Program-made: the position numbers and the translations under genes
Source: Zhengitettix transpicula
Taxonomy: Eukaryota; Arthropoda; Insecta; Orthoptera; Tetrigidae
Assembly (NCBI GenBank): GCA_037074705.1
Contig: CM073591.1
Location: forward strand, 76,366,532 to 76,430,531
Length of the DNA: 64,000 nucleotides
Reading direction: 5' to 3'
In this document: positions 32,049 to 42,294 of the stretch, piece after piece
How positions within the stretch are numbered: position 1 is the stretch's first letter
Layout of the letters: each line of letters begins with the position of its first letter
The notes under the pieces: model-generated
The model's input: the letters and a program-made list of their open reading frames with translations, nothing else
What the model was told of the DNA's origin: nothing
The model's database searches: none

Positions 32049-35000
32049 CTGCAATACATATTATGATTTTAGAAGTGATTAAATTAAATGTGTTGGCTTT
32101 TAGTACAACAAGTTTTATAATAAATGCTGATAAACTTAACAACATAAAATTTTAGTAAAAACTTTAAATGTAGGTCAAAAATACTTTTAAGGAAAACTTA
32201 AAATTAATACAACATAATTATTTTGCATTTGATTTTCTTTCAAATATATTTATGAATAAAGAGGTTCATATTGCAACATTTTAAAAAAACTAATATACTT
32301 TAATAATAAGAAAAATATCCAAATACTGACGAAAGAAGTGGTGATATAAATACCACACAACATTTCTGGAAACCTTAAATGCTGTGTGGTGTTTATATCA
32401 TCACTCCTTTCATCTATATTTGGTTATTTTTCTTAGTATTAATTTTTCAAAACAGATGTATATTTCTCATTTTAAAACTTTATTTTATTTATACTGATAA
32501 TCAGATATTTCAATATGCACACACATTAACAAATGCAATCACAACTACAGAGAATTTATTTACACAGAATGTCTAATGAAAATAATTTTTAAGATACGAA
32601 AACAATTTCATTAATTCCTTGTTGACATTATACTAATGGGTTGACAGTTGTAGTATATCATAGAAAAAAATTACAATATTTGAAAATATGAATTAAATCT
32701 GTATAAAGAGTTCTTGGGTTTCTGGTCGGGTAACGTGATTTGAGCACAACGTTTCATCAATACCTTGATACACAGGGCAAAGACAATTTCTGATCAAGAA
32801 AGCTTGAGAAAAGAAATAGAATACCTTAGGAAATGCCTGCAGGGGAATGGATACTCTGCCTGCCAGATTAATGATGCGCTGAGGAGAGATGTTAAACGGG
32901 AATTATATACAACAGTGAGGACGGCCTATCTACCGTTCTTTGGCCATGCCCGTGGACAAATCAGTAGATTGCTTAGGCGTCATAACATCAAGACGACTTT
33001 CAAGCCACAAATAAAAATTAGAAATCTACTGAAGTCTGTTAAGGAGAATATTGGCCTTAAGAAACCAGGAATTTACCAAATTCCTTGCTCCTGCGGCCAA
33101 ACAATAAGGACGGTAGAAGAAAGACTGACCGAACATGAACGGAACATCCGTCTTAAACACATGGCTGTATCAGCGGTAGCAGAACATGCTGTCATGACGG
33201 GACATAGGATGGATTTTGCCGGAACCACAATACTGGACTCTGCTAGCTATCTCTGGGACAGTATTGTACTTGAAGTGGTTGCCATCAGGACTTTCAATTG
33301 CCAACTGTTTAACAAGGACTCAGGTTTAAACTTGAGCAAGACTCTGACAACTAGAAGAGGAGGCTGGACCTCCAGTTAGATGTCATTGCTGCTGCGGCTA
33401 TCTCGACAACAGTTCACCTGACGAAGATGGTGGTGTCAGCCATGGAAACGTTGTGCTCAAATCATGTTACCCGACCGGAAACCTGAGAACTCTTTATACA
33501 GAATATACGTCGGGAAAACTTACGCTCTTTATTATGAATTAAATCATTTAACATTAGAAACCAATACTTACTAAGTTCAATCTTCTCCAGTATGAGAGGG
33601 TAAAATTCTTTTGCTGCTGCATTTTCAGGTTCATACTGCAAAACTGAAAAAAATATCTATTAATTTTCCTCATTTCATAAGTACTCAATTATTGTTCACA
33701 GCAACAGACTCAATTATAACAAGGACTATCCTATGTATAACTAAGTTTCACATATCTACCAAAAAATCTAAAATATTTATTTCCAAACTCTACAGAAACA
33801 AGGTCTATATGTCATAGATGCAGACCTCTTTTTCCTCTTATTGCCAAATTGTTCCATTATCAAATGTTCGAGGACCTGAGCCCCCTTTTTCAGGCAGTCA
33901 GTCTGAATGTTGTGTTGGCCATCCAGACTGTCTATTTCAAAGCCTTTTGTGTCAGCTGTTAGACAGTAAAAATCAACACCCAACATCTCTCTCTATCTCT
34001 ATCTCAAGGGAAGGACATAATAGAATATTAATGTAATAATAGATACAAACATGCATATTACATACACAATACACACACATACAAACAAGAGGTGAAGGGT
34101 AAAATAAGTCATAATTTTTTCATTTTAAGTGAGTGAGATTTAAGAAAGGCAGTAGTTAGAGGGTCTTCAGTTCAGTATTTTGCCTGAGCTGTAGTATGTG
34201 TTAAAAACAAAGTTCCCAAAAATGGAGTCTTATGAATCTGGGTATAAGGCTTTAAGGAGGTTCAATATGAAGCATTGTTTAAAATTGTCAGTATTGTAGC
34301 TTTTGGCATGAGCATATATTGGGAATTGGGTTTTAGACAGTTTGACAATTCAGCAGTTCAGGAAGAGATTGTTTTGTATGGCCAGCCAATATAGAAAGCA
34401 GGACAGAGTTTGCAATTAATCTGGTAAATGATGTTGGAGTAGAGGCAAGTAATGTTTTCTTTGATATTTTAGATGGCTATTTGTGGATGAATGTAGAAGG
34501 TTAATGGATAGAGCATATATAGCACCTGTCCTGTGGGGAAGAGTGAGGATGGGATCTATAATGGTGCATTTGAAGGTAACCCTTGTGAGAAGGCTTTTTT
34601 TTCTTGTATCCAGTGTAGGGCAGGCAGGCAGAGAATGAAGTTGAGTTTTTGTAGTTCAGGGAAATCAATTGTGGTTAGGTTGGACAACATTTTTTATATT
34701 GGTCAAAGGTAGATTCAGTAGTTGGACTCTGGATAGAGCATGGGATATTTGCTTTTGGAGGACGTCTTTGGAGAATTTTCTATTCATGAAAGCATTGAGG
34801 TTTGGTGTAGTTGGCGAGACTGTTCCTAATGGAGCAAATTTGAGCTCCTATAAGAGCTAAGTTTTATGGACGGGAGATTTTAGGCATGTTCAGCGTGAAA
34901 ACTGGTTAAGTGAAAGTATTGTAATGTGTTTTTGTGTTTAATTTGGACTAATGTTGTGATTAGGCCAGAACAAAGGAGTATATCAACATCAAGAAGGAAT

Positions 35001-35540
35001 TTAGACGTTGTTGTTCTAGTTTTCACATGAACAGGTTGGCACAGGAGGCGGTCATTTGAGTGCCCATACATGTTGTTTTTGAAAGGTTAGTAATTACTGC
35101 TGAGGACAAACTGGGTTAGGGAAATCAGAAAGTTTGTGGTTGGAAAGGAATTTAGTAGTCTGTGAGACAAATATTCAAATCCCATCAGGATACTAGCATA
35201 GGTGATGTTATATTGACCAAGCATCCAGCTTGCCGACACAACATTCAGACCTACTACCCTGATAAAGGGGTCTCAGGTCCTAAAAAATTTGACAACTTTT
35301 TTTATTCCCAGCCTGGATACACAAACTGTCAATTTAAGGTAAGCTAGTTCCTCTCTTCCCCCATTCCTAGAAATAATAATTAAATCAATTGGTATGACCA
35401 GCATATAAGATGTCTTGCTGTTCTCCTGAATAAGACCAACTTCCTCCTGTTATGAATGACGATGCAATTCTTCAATTTCTGGTAAGTCTTTCCTTTCCAT
35501 ACCAAAAATGCAATTATTTTTGACAATGTCATTTCCTTAC

Positions 35541-35606
<66 letters not shown>

Positions 35607-38353
35607 CAGGAAGGAAGTATGAACTGTGTGTCATTATAAATAAATAAAACCTTTTTAAAAATTATAAATCTTATTATTTTTATTATTGTAAATTTAAAAC
35701 TTTCTTAATTATTTATGGTTGTTGAAATATTTTAAATTGCGTAGCCTTTATGTTTGTACTAATGTTAAAGTATGAAGGCAGCTAAATATAATTAAGAATT
35801 TTAATACTAGATCTAAGAAGTGACGTAATAATTGCTAAACATACAAAAAAATTTCCTTTATATGAATTCATTTATTATTTTCTCATATTCATAATAATTA
35901 GAATGATATTACTTACTAAGTTTACAGTACTTCAGTGCAGTTTCGTAATCCTTCATCATAACTGCTGATAGAAACTGAAATAATAAACAATTATAGAAAA
36001 TAAATTTGGCTCTACTTTTTGAAAGATAAACCAATAGTAATGTATATATTAACAATTATGAGTTATTATGTGGTTTAGCTCTATTTTTCTAAAGTTTATT
36101 CTACAAAGTTCTCAACACCGTATTCATAATATCCATTGTATTTATTCGTGAAGTACTTCAACAATATAAAATTAGAGTAGTTAATGGAGAAATACTCTCC
36201 AGACTTGGCTCTTAATGTGTCACCAGAGCTAAGTCATCTTTTCAAATCCATGCCATGCCTCATATGTGGCATCTTTCAAATTATATTTGCTTTCCCTACA
36301 ACAAACTAATGCCACCATGTTCCATCAGTAAAAACAATAAATATAGGCCATTTTTTAAAAATTTTATTATCATTTCCTTAAGAAAAACATTTATGCCTTT
36401 TAAAGTTATATAACACAGTTCTCGCCCTTCCAGTCCTTTTAGTCATGTTTTCCTACAATTTTCAGAACTTTCATTAACACATAACTATACCTATCATTAG
36501 CATCATGCAATTCCTTATACTTTTTTAGTAAATATACTGCCAAACTTATTTTTCGGAATTTTTCTTCCATTGTTCTACAAGTCCTGCATCCTCTTAACAC
36601 TATTGATTTCATCTACCATTTCTCTTTCGTTCCTTCTCACATTGAGAACATTTTAGTGTATGTGTATGAGTGATAGAGAGAATAGGGTAGGGGACATCTT
36701 TATCTGGACCCACAATTGTGCAGTTGTTAGAGATGAAGATAACCTGCCAAAGAAGTGTGAGAATACCTCAACAAAATTACTATCAAACCTTATAGAAGAG
36801 TTTAAAATATTAAGATGAGTTTCACTGTCCGTTTCTCTCTTATTCCTAATCAAATCATTCACCAGTCGGCACAAAGTGCCTTCTTTTGAAGAAGGAGACT
36901 AGCATCTCTGAAAATTTGAATGTTTTTCTGTCTGAAATGTCTCTTTCCACTCAATATCAAATATATAGTTATATATAATTAATTTGACAATGTGACACAT
37001 CCTTAATTGCTTTAATACTGATACACTATATAAGGAACTGAAGGTTCTTCTTCAAATTTTCGGAGGCTCTCAGCTTCCTTATTCAGGAAGGAGTGTTACA
37101 CCATTCTGTGATGTTGACTGTGGAGTTTTGACCGCATAAACAATTAACACCCCACCAAGCCACTAACTTTCAGTCTCAAAGGAAGGTCATGGCATAGAAA
37201 AGGTACAGATAGTGATCACTCATACAAAGCACCCTATGTATACAGATATGCTTAAACATACATATACACATAAACATGCACAGACATACACACACATGTA
37301 TGCATGCTCATACATACTCACATGGTCTCATGAAAGTGGGGGTGTTTACAGGATGTTGAGACCAGGGCTTTGCCTGGCCGGCAAAACATGTTGGAAAGAG
37401 AGTTCCCACAGATGGAGTTCTGCCTCTGATGAATCGGGGGGTAGAGCTTTAAGGATGGTGAGTGTGAAGCATTGGTTGAAATTCTTTATATTGTGGCTTT
37501 GGGTGTGAGCAGCTACTGGCAATTGAATTTTAGATACATTGACAGTGCTGCAGTGGTTGGCTATTTGTTCAGGGAGGGGTCTTTTGGTTTGGCCTATATA
37601 GAAAGCAGGACAGAGTCTGCAGTTAATTTGGTAGATGGTGTGGGAAGAGAGGCAGGTGATATTTTCTTTGATTTTGAATGTTTGAATGTTTTTGTGTGAT
37701 TCTGAAAGTTTGTGGTGGGCTGTAAGATTGGACAGACATGGCATCTGTTCCTACCACAATGTTTGCAACCTGGCAAGGGTGGATGGGTGGGGGTGTGGGT
37801 TTTGCACAGGTGGACAAGTAAATTTCAGAGGTTGGGTGGGCATCTGAAGGCTATCCTTGGGCAGGTGGGGAGGATGGTTTTCAATTCAGGGTAGGATTGC
37901 AGTCCAGTGTACTATGCCACATGTGTTATAAAAGTGATCTGACATGAAGAGTGTCAAAGAAAAACTAATATTAGCTCAGTTATGACAAACGTGACTTGCT
38001 TTATATCCCCCTGAATGTAATGCCTGATGGCATTTCTGTGGCATTATTGAAGAGCACTCAGGTTTTTTTAGTGGGTACAGTACAGATTGATTCCATAATA
38101 CTTAAGTAAAGTGTATTCACAGTTGCTGAAGTATGTGTAAATGCAGTATTCCCACTATCAAAAATAAAATGTTCTGAACTGTGTGACAGTCTGACACAAA
38201 TTTGTGCCCAGCCAGCATGAAGTTCATACCGCTTGATAAAGGGGGCTCAGGTCTTTGAAAATATAATTTTTATTTCTGCAAAGTCTGAATGTACCAACTG
38301 TTGATTTAATGTAAGTTAGCTTTCATTCCTATCCAAATGTGTCAATTAATTTG

Positions 38354-38400
<47 letters not shown>

Positions 38401-41400
38401 GTGATTCAGACCATTATCTTTGATTTTGGAAGCCAGGCAACTGCATCCAGCAGTTAATAAAAATTCGCAACGAGCGTATTTCCTAAACGAACAGTGAGCC
38501 ACTTTGTCAAACTAAAAGTGTTATAAAAATGGCCTGTATATAAAGTGTGTGAGTGTACGAACGAGTCAAATTTCCTTGAATACCAGAGTCCGTAAGTTAA
38601 AATTTCACTGAATTCATATTTGTAAACTCATAAGTCAGACTTCAAATTTCGGTCAATTTAAAGTCACATTTTATGTTTTTTTTTGCATTGTAAATAATCT
38701 ATCGATGAAGCAAGTTGAATTGTTAACAAGTATTTTTTATCAAAGGCCCAGTAAACGACCCTGCGAAAGAGAAACATTTTTTATTGTCAAATATTAACTA
38801 ATAATGTAAATTGAAGTTCATTTCTTAATAACTATTGTAAAATTCATTTGAAAACTTATGTAAATTTAATTGTAATAAATTAATTTATTTGTTTTTTTAA
38901 AAAATATTGATTAATATTATAACATTCTATCATTTTAATATTTAAATTACTAAAATTTGATGCATTAACGTGGCGATTTAACTTTCATTAATTGGTTATT
39001 ACTACAAATTTGCGTCATCAACTGGTGGCACATTTTAACTTGTTTTATTTAATTGTCTTTAAAAGAAAAAATGTATTAGATGCCAATCTCTTGGTAGAAA
39101 TTGTATTTTACCAACACTAATACCGTCACTTTTTGTACATTTACCCATTTTATTTCCCCTCACCGACGGGGACGAACATAAACTAAACCATGATGACGAC
39201 GGCCAGTACTTTTACAGACTCAAGAATTCTCCTACTACCTAAAACATGCACGGTACCTTAAGATAGTATAAACAAATCACGTTAAATTAAAAGTGTGATA
39301 AATACTCTTGCTACATTATAGGAGTCAAGAATGCTCCCGGTAACTTACCAGAGTAAAAATAATTCGCGGTATTTTGTCGGAGTGAACCGATGGGTCCCGG
39401 ACAAACACAAGCTGGAAGATGAGCTCGGACAATTAACACCAGATAACATCGTCCTAAAGATGCTACAAAGCCAAGTCAACTGGGAAAAAGTGTCAGTATA
39501 CGTTGAGCAAATTCTGAGGAAGAAGAAAGCGGACATGAACACCGCTGAGATATAGACTATTGGAAGGAAGGCTAGCTAGCGAATAAGAGGCACCATCCCG
39601 AAGTAATGCTACCGCGGTTCCGGGATGGAATAATGCCACGGATACAAGGTTTAGTGGGTGCAAGTCCCACACTACCGGGTCGGGTGCGGTCCCTCCCCGG
39701 TGTCCATTAGATTCCCACTTATTTCTCCCTCGTAAAAAAAATACTTCCGCAATGGCGTGACGTGGCGGGGGCATCTTGCCCCGGGCGTCACGTTTTTTTA
39801 ATCTTTTTTATTTGGGGGGGGGGGGGATTTTAAGAATTTCTATACTTCCTGATACTTTTGCAGCAATTTAGATTTTAAGGGAGCAGCGAATTTGGCCTTC
39901 ACGCCAGATAGCTGAAACCCACGCTATGCTACTGTACTTTCCATTACCGTTCTTGTTTAAAAAATACTCCCGGTACCAAAATGGAGTAAAATATACTCTC
40001 GGTTTTATAAAGGAGCAAATAATATTCCCAGTTTCCATTAAAGGTGTCAAGACAACTCCTGGAACCATAAGTGAGCAAAAAATGCTCCCGGTACTTCAAG
40101 GGAGGCAATAGTATGGAAGAACGAATACTCCTGACACCTAAAGGGAGTCAAAAATTGTCCTGGCACCTTAAAATATAGTAAACTCGGTTTCCATTAATGA
40201 AATCAAGAATGCTACGGGATCTTAAGGGAGGAATAAATATTACTGCTAACTTAATAAAGCCCAAAATACTCCTGGTACTCTAAGAAAGTTCAACTACACC
40301 TTGTTCCTTAAGAGGGTCTAAAATATTGTAATTTTTTGTCTCCCCAACCACCCCCACGTCGACGATCATTAAATTAGCTTAACCGGCATGGATGATGGTA
40401 AAATTAAACACACCTCCTGTAACAACAGATTCAACAATGAAAATTGATCATTTTGCATTTTTTTAATGTAAAGCCCATCCACCTCCAACTCTATGGATGT
40501 TTAACTCCCTTAGCGTTTGTGGATGGAACTGGACTATCACAACATGTAGAATGACACTATTAAATTCAGCGACCCCGAAAACTTTTTATTCGACGTTAAT
40601 AATCAGTTTATGAATGTTTTATAAATTCCACCCCAACTACTCCCATACCTAGATGTGTTGAGGATGTCTTACCACTTGATATATAAGATATATATAAGAT
40701 TTTGTATAAAATGCTCCATGCTCTTTAGATTGCACGCGGAACTGTTTCACATCCTCGACTTTCACTCGTAGGGGCCTAACTTCAATTTAACCGGAATAGT
40801 CAATTAAACTCAGCGATTTCTATAACCTCGAATTCGAAACCAGTCTCGGTTGTTTTCGTATTACATATATGTAATGCCCTTCCACCCCCATCACTAAGGC
40901 GTGAAAATTATACACTAAAGCATTGGAAAAGCCACCATCAATCTCATTGATCCTGAAAAATATTTATTTGACGCTAATATCTGCAGTTTTCACATGTTTC
41001 AAAACACGGTAGTCGTGTCTTTACCCCCACAGTGTTTGTTCCCGGATCGCAAGGAACATGTGTACAATTTGAAATTGATCAACGTGTTTAAATTTGTATG
41101 CGAAACACATACACACATCCAATTTCATTTATGAGATAGAACTTGGCAGAAAGAAAACCAATAAAAAAGTTAAAGGAATGGGAAGATATCGAAGTTACCA
41201 CTGTCAATCTAATTTCTCCTCTTTCAGCTTTCCCATAAAAATGTGTAAATTAATTTATTGGTTTATATTTGCTTTTCACCTTGAAAAATATTAGAATAGA
41301 ATAAATATTAAGAAAATATTTCATCTCAGAGATGTAGAGGCATTCAAATGAACCTGTTATTAAATAAAAGCGTCTCTTGCACCCTATATGGATTAATATA

Positions 41401-41649
41401 ATTAAATCTTCTGTTGAAGAGAAATTATAGTTTTTGTTATAATTCTGCTTAAATTGAATTTTACTGAAATATTAACTAAGACTTATTTTTATGCTTTACC
41501 TCTGCTAGGAACTCCGTGGGCGCAGAAGACACTGACTCGTCTGCATCTGTGTACTCGCTTAAGTCTTCCGCACTCGGTGACTTTTCCAAGCCACTGGACT
41601 TCTCTAGGGAGGCAGACCCAGCAACAGGAATTGGATTGTTATTTTCCAT
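31702..41649 (-). CDS. ERICH2: ERICH2-like protein (glutamate-rich protein 2), four coding exons
   Basis: Coding exons on the - strand are 41649-41500, 35974-35917, 33643-33572 and 32048-31702, all with AG acceptors and GT donors and consistent phases, giving 208 codons plus stop. The core across exons 1-3, with APTEFLAEF, KDYETALKYCKLILQYEPEN and AAAKEFYPLILEKIELME, resembles the vertebrate ERICH2 C-terminal block (L-L-A-E-F-L, Y-E-P-E-N-x-x-A-K-E-F). Its helical YEPENxxAKEF pattern is TPR-like. The fourth exon is a low-complexity Ser/Asn/Asp/Glu tail (SSLEDEEAEAQ). The molecular role is not established; the mammalian gene is poorly characterised. Introns hold PLE copies and an old minisatellite. 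The family assignment comes from recalled similarity, so the exon model is firmer than the name. Confidence 0.82.
32290..32450. repeat. Family C head-to-head derivative
   Basis: AATAATAAGAAAAATATCC...GGTGATATAAATACCACACA ACATTTC on the left and TGTGTGGTGTTTATATCATC ACTCC...ATTTTTCTTAGTATTAAT on the right are inverted copies meeting near 32370. Both arms were cut before CTGANGA, so no ribozyme core remains. Confidence 0.75.
32765..33379 (+). CDS. Penelope-like element protein fragment: linker and GIY-YIG endonuclease
   Basis: An open 204-residue frame covers the PLE region after the RT core: LIHRAKTISDQESLRKEI, NGYSACQINDALRR, ISRLLRRHNIKTTFKPQ, then PGIYQIPCSCG, RTVEERLTEHERNIRL, VAEHAVMTGHRMDF and a C-terminal NKDSGLNLSKT. 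It would be the strand-nicking endonuclease of a PLE. GIY is present, but the YIG stretch normally between CSCG and QT-x-RT is missing: CSCG runs directly into QTIRTVEERL, as if about five residues were deleted in frame. The catalytic tyrosine of that motif is thus absent, so the copy is probably dead despite its open frame. The RT is lost. Confidence 0.85.
   Translation: MIHRAKTISDQESLRKEIEYLRKCLQGNGYSACQINDALRRDVKRELYTTVRTAYLPFFGHARGQISRLLRRHNIKTTFKPQIKIRNLLKSVKENIGLKKPGIYQIPCSCGQTIRTVEERLTEHERNIRLKHMAVSAVAEHAVMTGHRMDFAGTTILDSASYLWDSIVLEVVAIRTFNCQLFNKDSGLNLSKTLTTRRGGWTSS
33415..33455 (+). ncRNA. Hammerhead-like motif, family B (best copy)
   Basis: CAC, CTGACGA (33418-33424), a hairpin closed by ATGGT/GCCAT, GAAACGTT (33445-33452), GTG. 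The ACGT at 33448-33451 is self-complementary, so stem III could form between two RNA molecules; predicted cleavage is after T33452. Stem I is CAC/GTG. Confidence 0.55.
33572..33643 (-). CDS. ERICH2: ERICH2-like exon 3
   Basis: 72 nt, acceptor TTTTTCAG, donor GTAAGT: LQYEPENAAAKEFYPLILEK. The most conserved part of the protein. Confidence 0.87.
33812..35370. mobile_element. Family A2 PLE copy with head-to-head short arm
   Basis: The left end carries an A2 terminus on the - strand (TTCGAGGACCTGAGCCCCC at 33867), followed by a decayed PLE body read on - (34150-35215). The right end is an A2 terminus on the + strand (CTGATAAAGGGGTCTCAGGT at 35249, then AATTTGACAAC and TGTCAATTTAAGGTAAGC). Again a long arm and a short inverted arm, 3' ends outward. 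Confidence 0.7.
34150..35215 (-). pseudogene. Decayed PLE body (RT thumb to GIY-YIG), family A2
   Basis: Colinear with 51590-52930 at DNA level: GAAGCATTG-TT-AAA-TTGT, GGCCAGCCAATATAGAAAGC AGGACAGAG, GAACAGGTTGGCACAGGAGG, GAGGACAAACTGGGTTAGGG. Many stops, small deletions and a C-to-T pattern show it is much older than the copies at 51-55 kb. Confidence 0.7.
35380..35601. repeat. Degenerate family A arms ending in (TA)n
   Basis: AATCAATTGGTATGACCAGC...and CTTTCCATACCAAAAATGC with TTTTTGACAATGTCATTTCC bracket a short decayed centre; the (TA)n at 35546-35601 follows the terminus. Confidence 0.55.
35917..35974 (-). CDS. ERICH2: ERICH2-like exon 2
   Basis: 58 nt, acceptor TTTCAG, donor GTAAGT: FLSAVMMKDYETALKYCKL. 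Too short to stand out as an ORF; supported by flanking splice sites and by continuity of the conserved helix. Confidence 0.85.
36660..36985. repeat. Degenerate A/A2-type derivative
   Basis: GAGAGAATAGGGTAGGGG...on the left, CAGTCGGCACAAAGTG, then TTTGAAGAAGGAGACTAGCA and GAAAATTTGAATG on the right. The core is decayed. Confidence 0.45.
37030..37905 (-). pseudogene. Older family A PLE copy: 3' UTR and GIY-YIG endonuclease
   Basis: A - strand frame from 37744 to 37346 keeps SHTIYQINCRLCPAFYIGQT KRPLPEQ and SSEAELHLWELSFQ. Further upstream in another frame, CKHCGRNRCHVCPILQPTT is the Cys-rich knuckle. It matches 51180-52150 throughout but with many substitutions, and is truncated at about 37905 just inside the linker. 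The 3' end has a ribozyme-like motif with a changed core (37050-37090, CTGAATA). Confidence 0.85.
38180..38397 (+). repeat. Family A2 terminus ending in (TA)n
   Basis: CCAGCATGAAGTTCATACCG CTTGATAAAGGGGGCTCAGG TCTTTGAAAATA, then CCAACTGTTGATTTAATGTAAG TTAGC, ATCCAAATGTGTCAATTAA and (TA)n at 38359-38397. One arm only. Confidence 0.6.
39205..40330. repeat. Degenerate ~30-bp minisatellite, split by a LINE insertion
   Basis: Units like GGAGTCAAGAATGCTCCCGG TAACTTACCA recur before 39365 and after about 39840: GGAGTAAAATATACTCTCGG, GTGAGCAAAAAATGCTCCCG GTACTTCAAGG, GGGAGTCAAAAATTGTCCTGG, AAAATACTCCTGGTACTC. The consensus is roughly GAGTCAAAAATACTCCCGGT ACCTTAAAG, 28-40 bp apart. The LINE 3' end at 39365-39800 interrupts it. 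Confidence 0.65.
39365..39800 (+). pseudogene. LINE 3' end: ORF2 C-terminus and structured 3' UTR
   Basis: The frame NRWVPDKHKLEDELGQLTPD then NIVLKMLQSQVNWEKVSVYV and EQILRKKKADMNTAEI stops at 39553-39555. L-T-P-D-N-I-V-x-x-M-L-x-S-x-x-x-W-x-x-V is the usual C-terminus of several LINE clades with an RNase H-less tail. The 3' UTR contains AGTGGGTGCAAGTCCCACAC TACC and, at 39756-39792, a GC-rich hairpin CGTGACG...CGTCACG followed by a T run. A 5'-truncated insertion into the surrounding minisatellite. Confidence 0.75.
40540..41040. repeat. Diverged tandem repeat, about three units
   Basis: AAATTCAGCGACCCCGAAAAC with TTTTTATTCGACGTTAATAA (near 40563), AAACTCAGCGATTTCTATAA (near 40806) and ATCTCATTGATCCTGAAAAA with TTTATTTGACGCTAATATC (near 40939) are related, each followed by a CCACCCC-type segment. 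Spacing is irregular (about 245 and 130 bp). It looks like an old satellite. Confidence 0.45.
41500..41649 (-). CDS. ERICH2: ERICH2-like exon 1 (first coding)
   Basis: ATG at 41649 begins MENNNPIPVAGSASLEKSSG, and the exon ends at TEFLAE before donor GTAAAG. A CAG acceptor five bases before the ATG suggests an upstream 5'-UTR exon. Fifty codons, phase 0. Confidence 0.8.
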
Positions 41650-41984
41650 TTGTCTGTAAATGTTGATTTTTTTAACTATTTGTATAAATCAACTACAATA
41701 AACAATGGGTGATTTGTATGAGCTATTCAATATCTGGATTTTGTGATGTCTCAAAATCACTAACAAATTGTTTTAAAAATATTTACTTTCAGAGTTAACA
41801 GATCGGAAGAATTGAGCTGATACACTCGAAGCCTCAACGCTCTTCTTAATTTCATATAATAATCTATTTCTAGATATTGTCAAATATCTTAAATATTTAT
41901 TCCTAATTTAAAGGCAAATAATATGCAATCACAAAAATCTTATATAAACAGTAATAACGTTTAATATATATTTAACGACTGATG

Positions 41985-42150
41985 ATTAAAATGGAAAGGA
42001 TTTGGCAATGATTACATGCAAAGTAATATAGTTAGAAAATGTAAAACTGATTGTCAAAGATGTACTCCATGCAGGTCGAAACGTAAGTTTTTAACTATGT
42101 AGTTATATTATTTTGTCTGTAATCATGGTCAAATCCTTTTCAGTAATAAA
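41985..42150. repeat. Palindromic element, family D, with GAAACGT motif
   Basis: AAAGGATTTGGCAATGATTA CATGCAAAGTAATATAGTTA on the left is the inverted counterpart of TAACTATGTAGTTATATTAT TTTGTCTGTAATCATGGTCA AATCCTTTT on the right. The centre has CTGATTGTCAAAGATG...GGTCGAAACGTAAG, resembling the other ribozyme-like termini, but the CTGANGA box is not intact. Confidence 0.55.
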
Positions 42151-42294
42151 GATTTTTCTGTTATGACTATTTTAGTATAGCTATTCCACCACTTCTTTAT
42201 CTAATAAAGAAATGGAAGTATTTCGGCGTTAATAAATGGATAATATTTATTTTAAGATGTATTGTCTGATTTGTGAAGAAATATGTAAATATGT

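Larger units (their letters stand above)
32699..33505 (+). mobile_element. Family B Penelope-like element, 5'-truncated, with inverted terminal stub
   Basis: A truncated PLE (coding part 32765-33379) ends in its 3' terminus CACCTGACGA...GAAACGTTGTGCTC...GTTACCCGACCGGAAACC TGAGAACTCTTTATACAG. The last ~58 nt also occur inverted at the left boundary (32699-32757: CTGTATAAAGAGTTCTTGGG ...GTCGGGTAAC...GAGCACAACGTTTC). The unit is thus a long + arm plus a tiny - arm. It lies in ERICH2 intron 3, between exons at 32048 and 33572. Confidence 0.85.

Noticed and set aside
31737..32066. Alternative overlapping frames in the last ERICH2 exon
   Set aside because: Low-complexity repeats of Ser/Asn codons keep other frames open; only one frame continues the conserved upstream exons.
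39812..39827. Poly-G tract as a regulatory G-quadruplex
   Set aside because: A single homopolymer run at the edge of an old repeat; no set of four separate G-runs.
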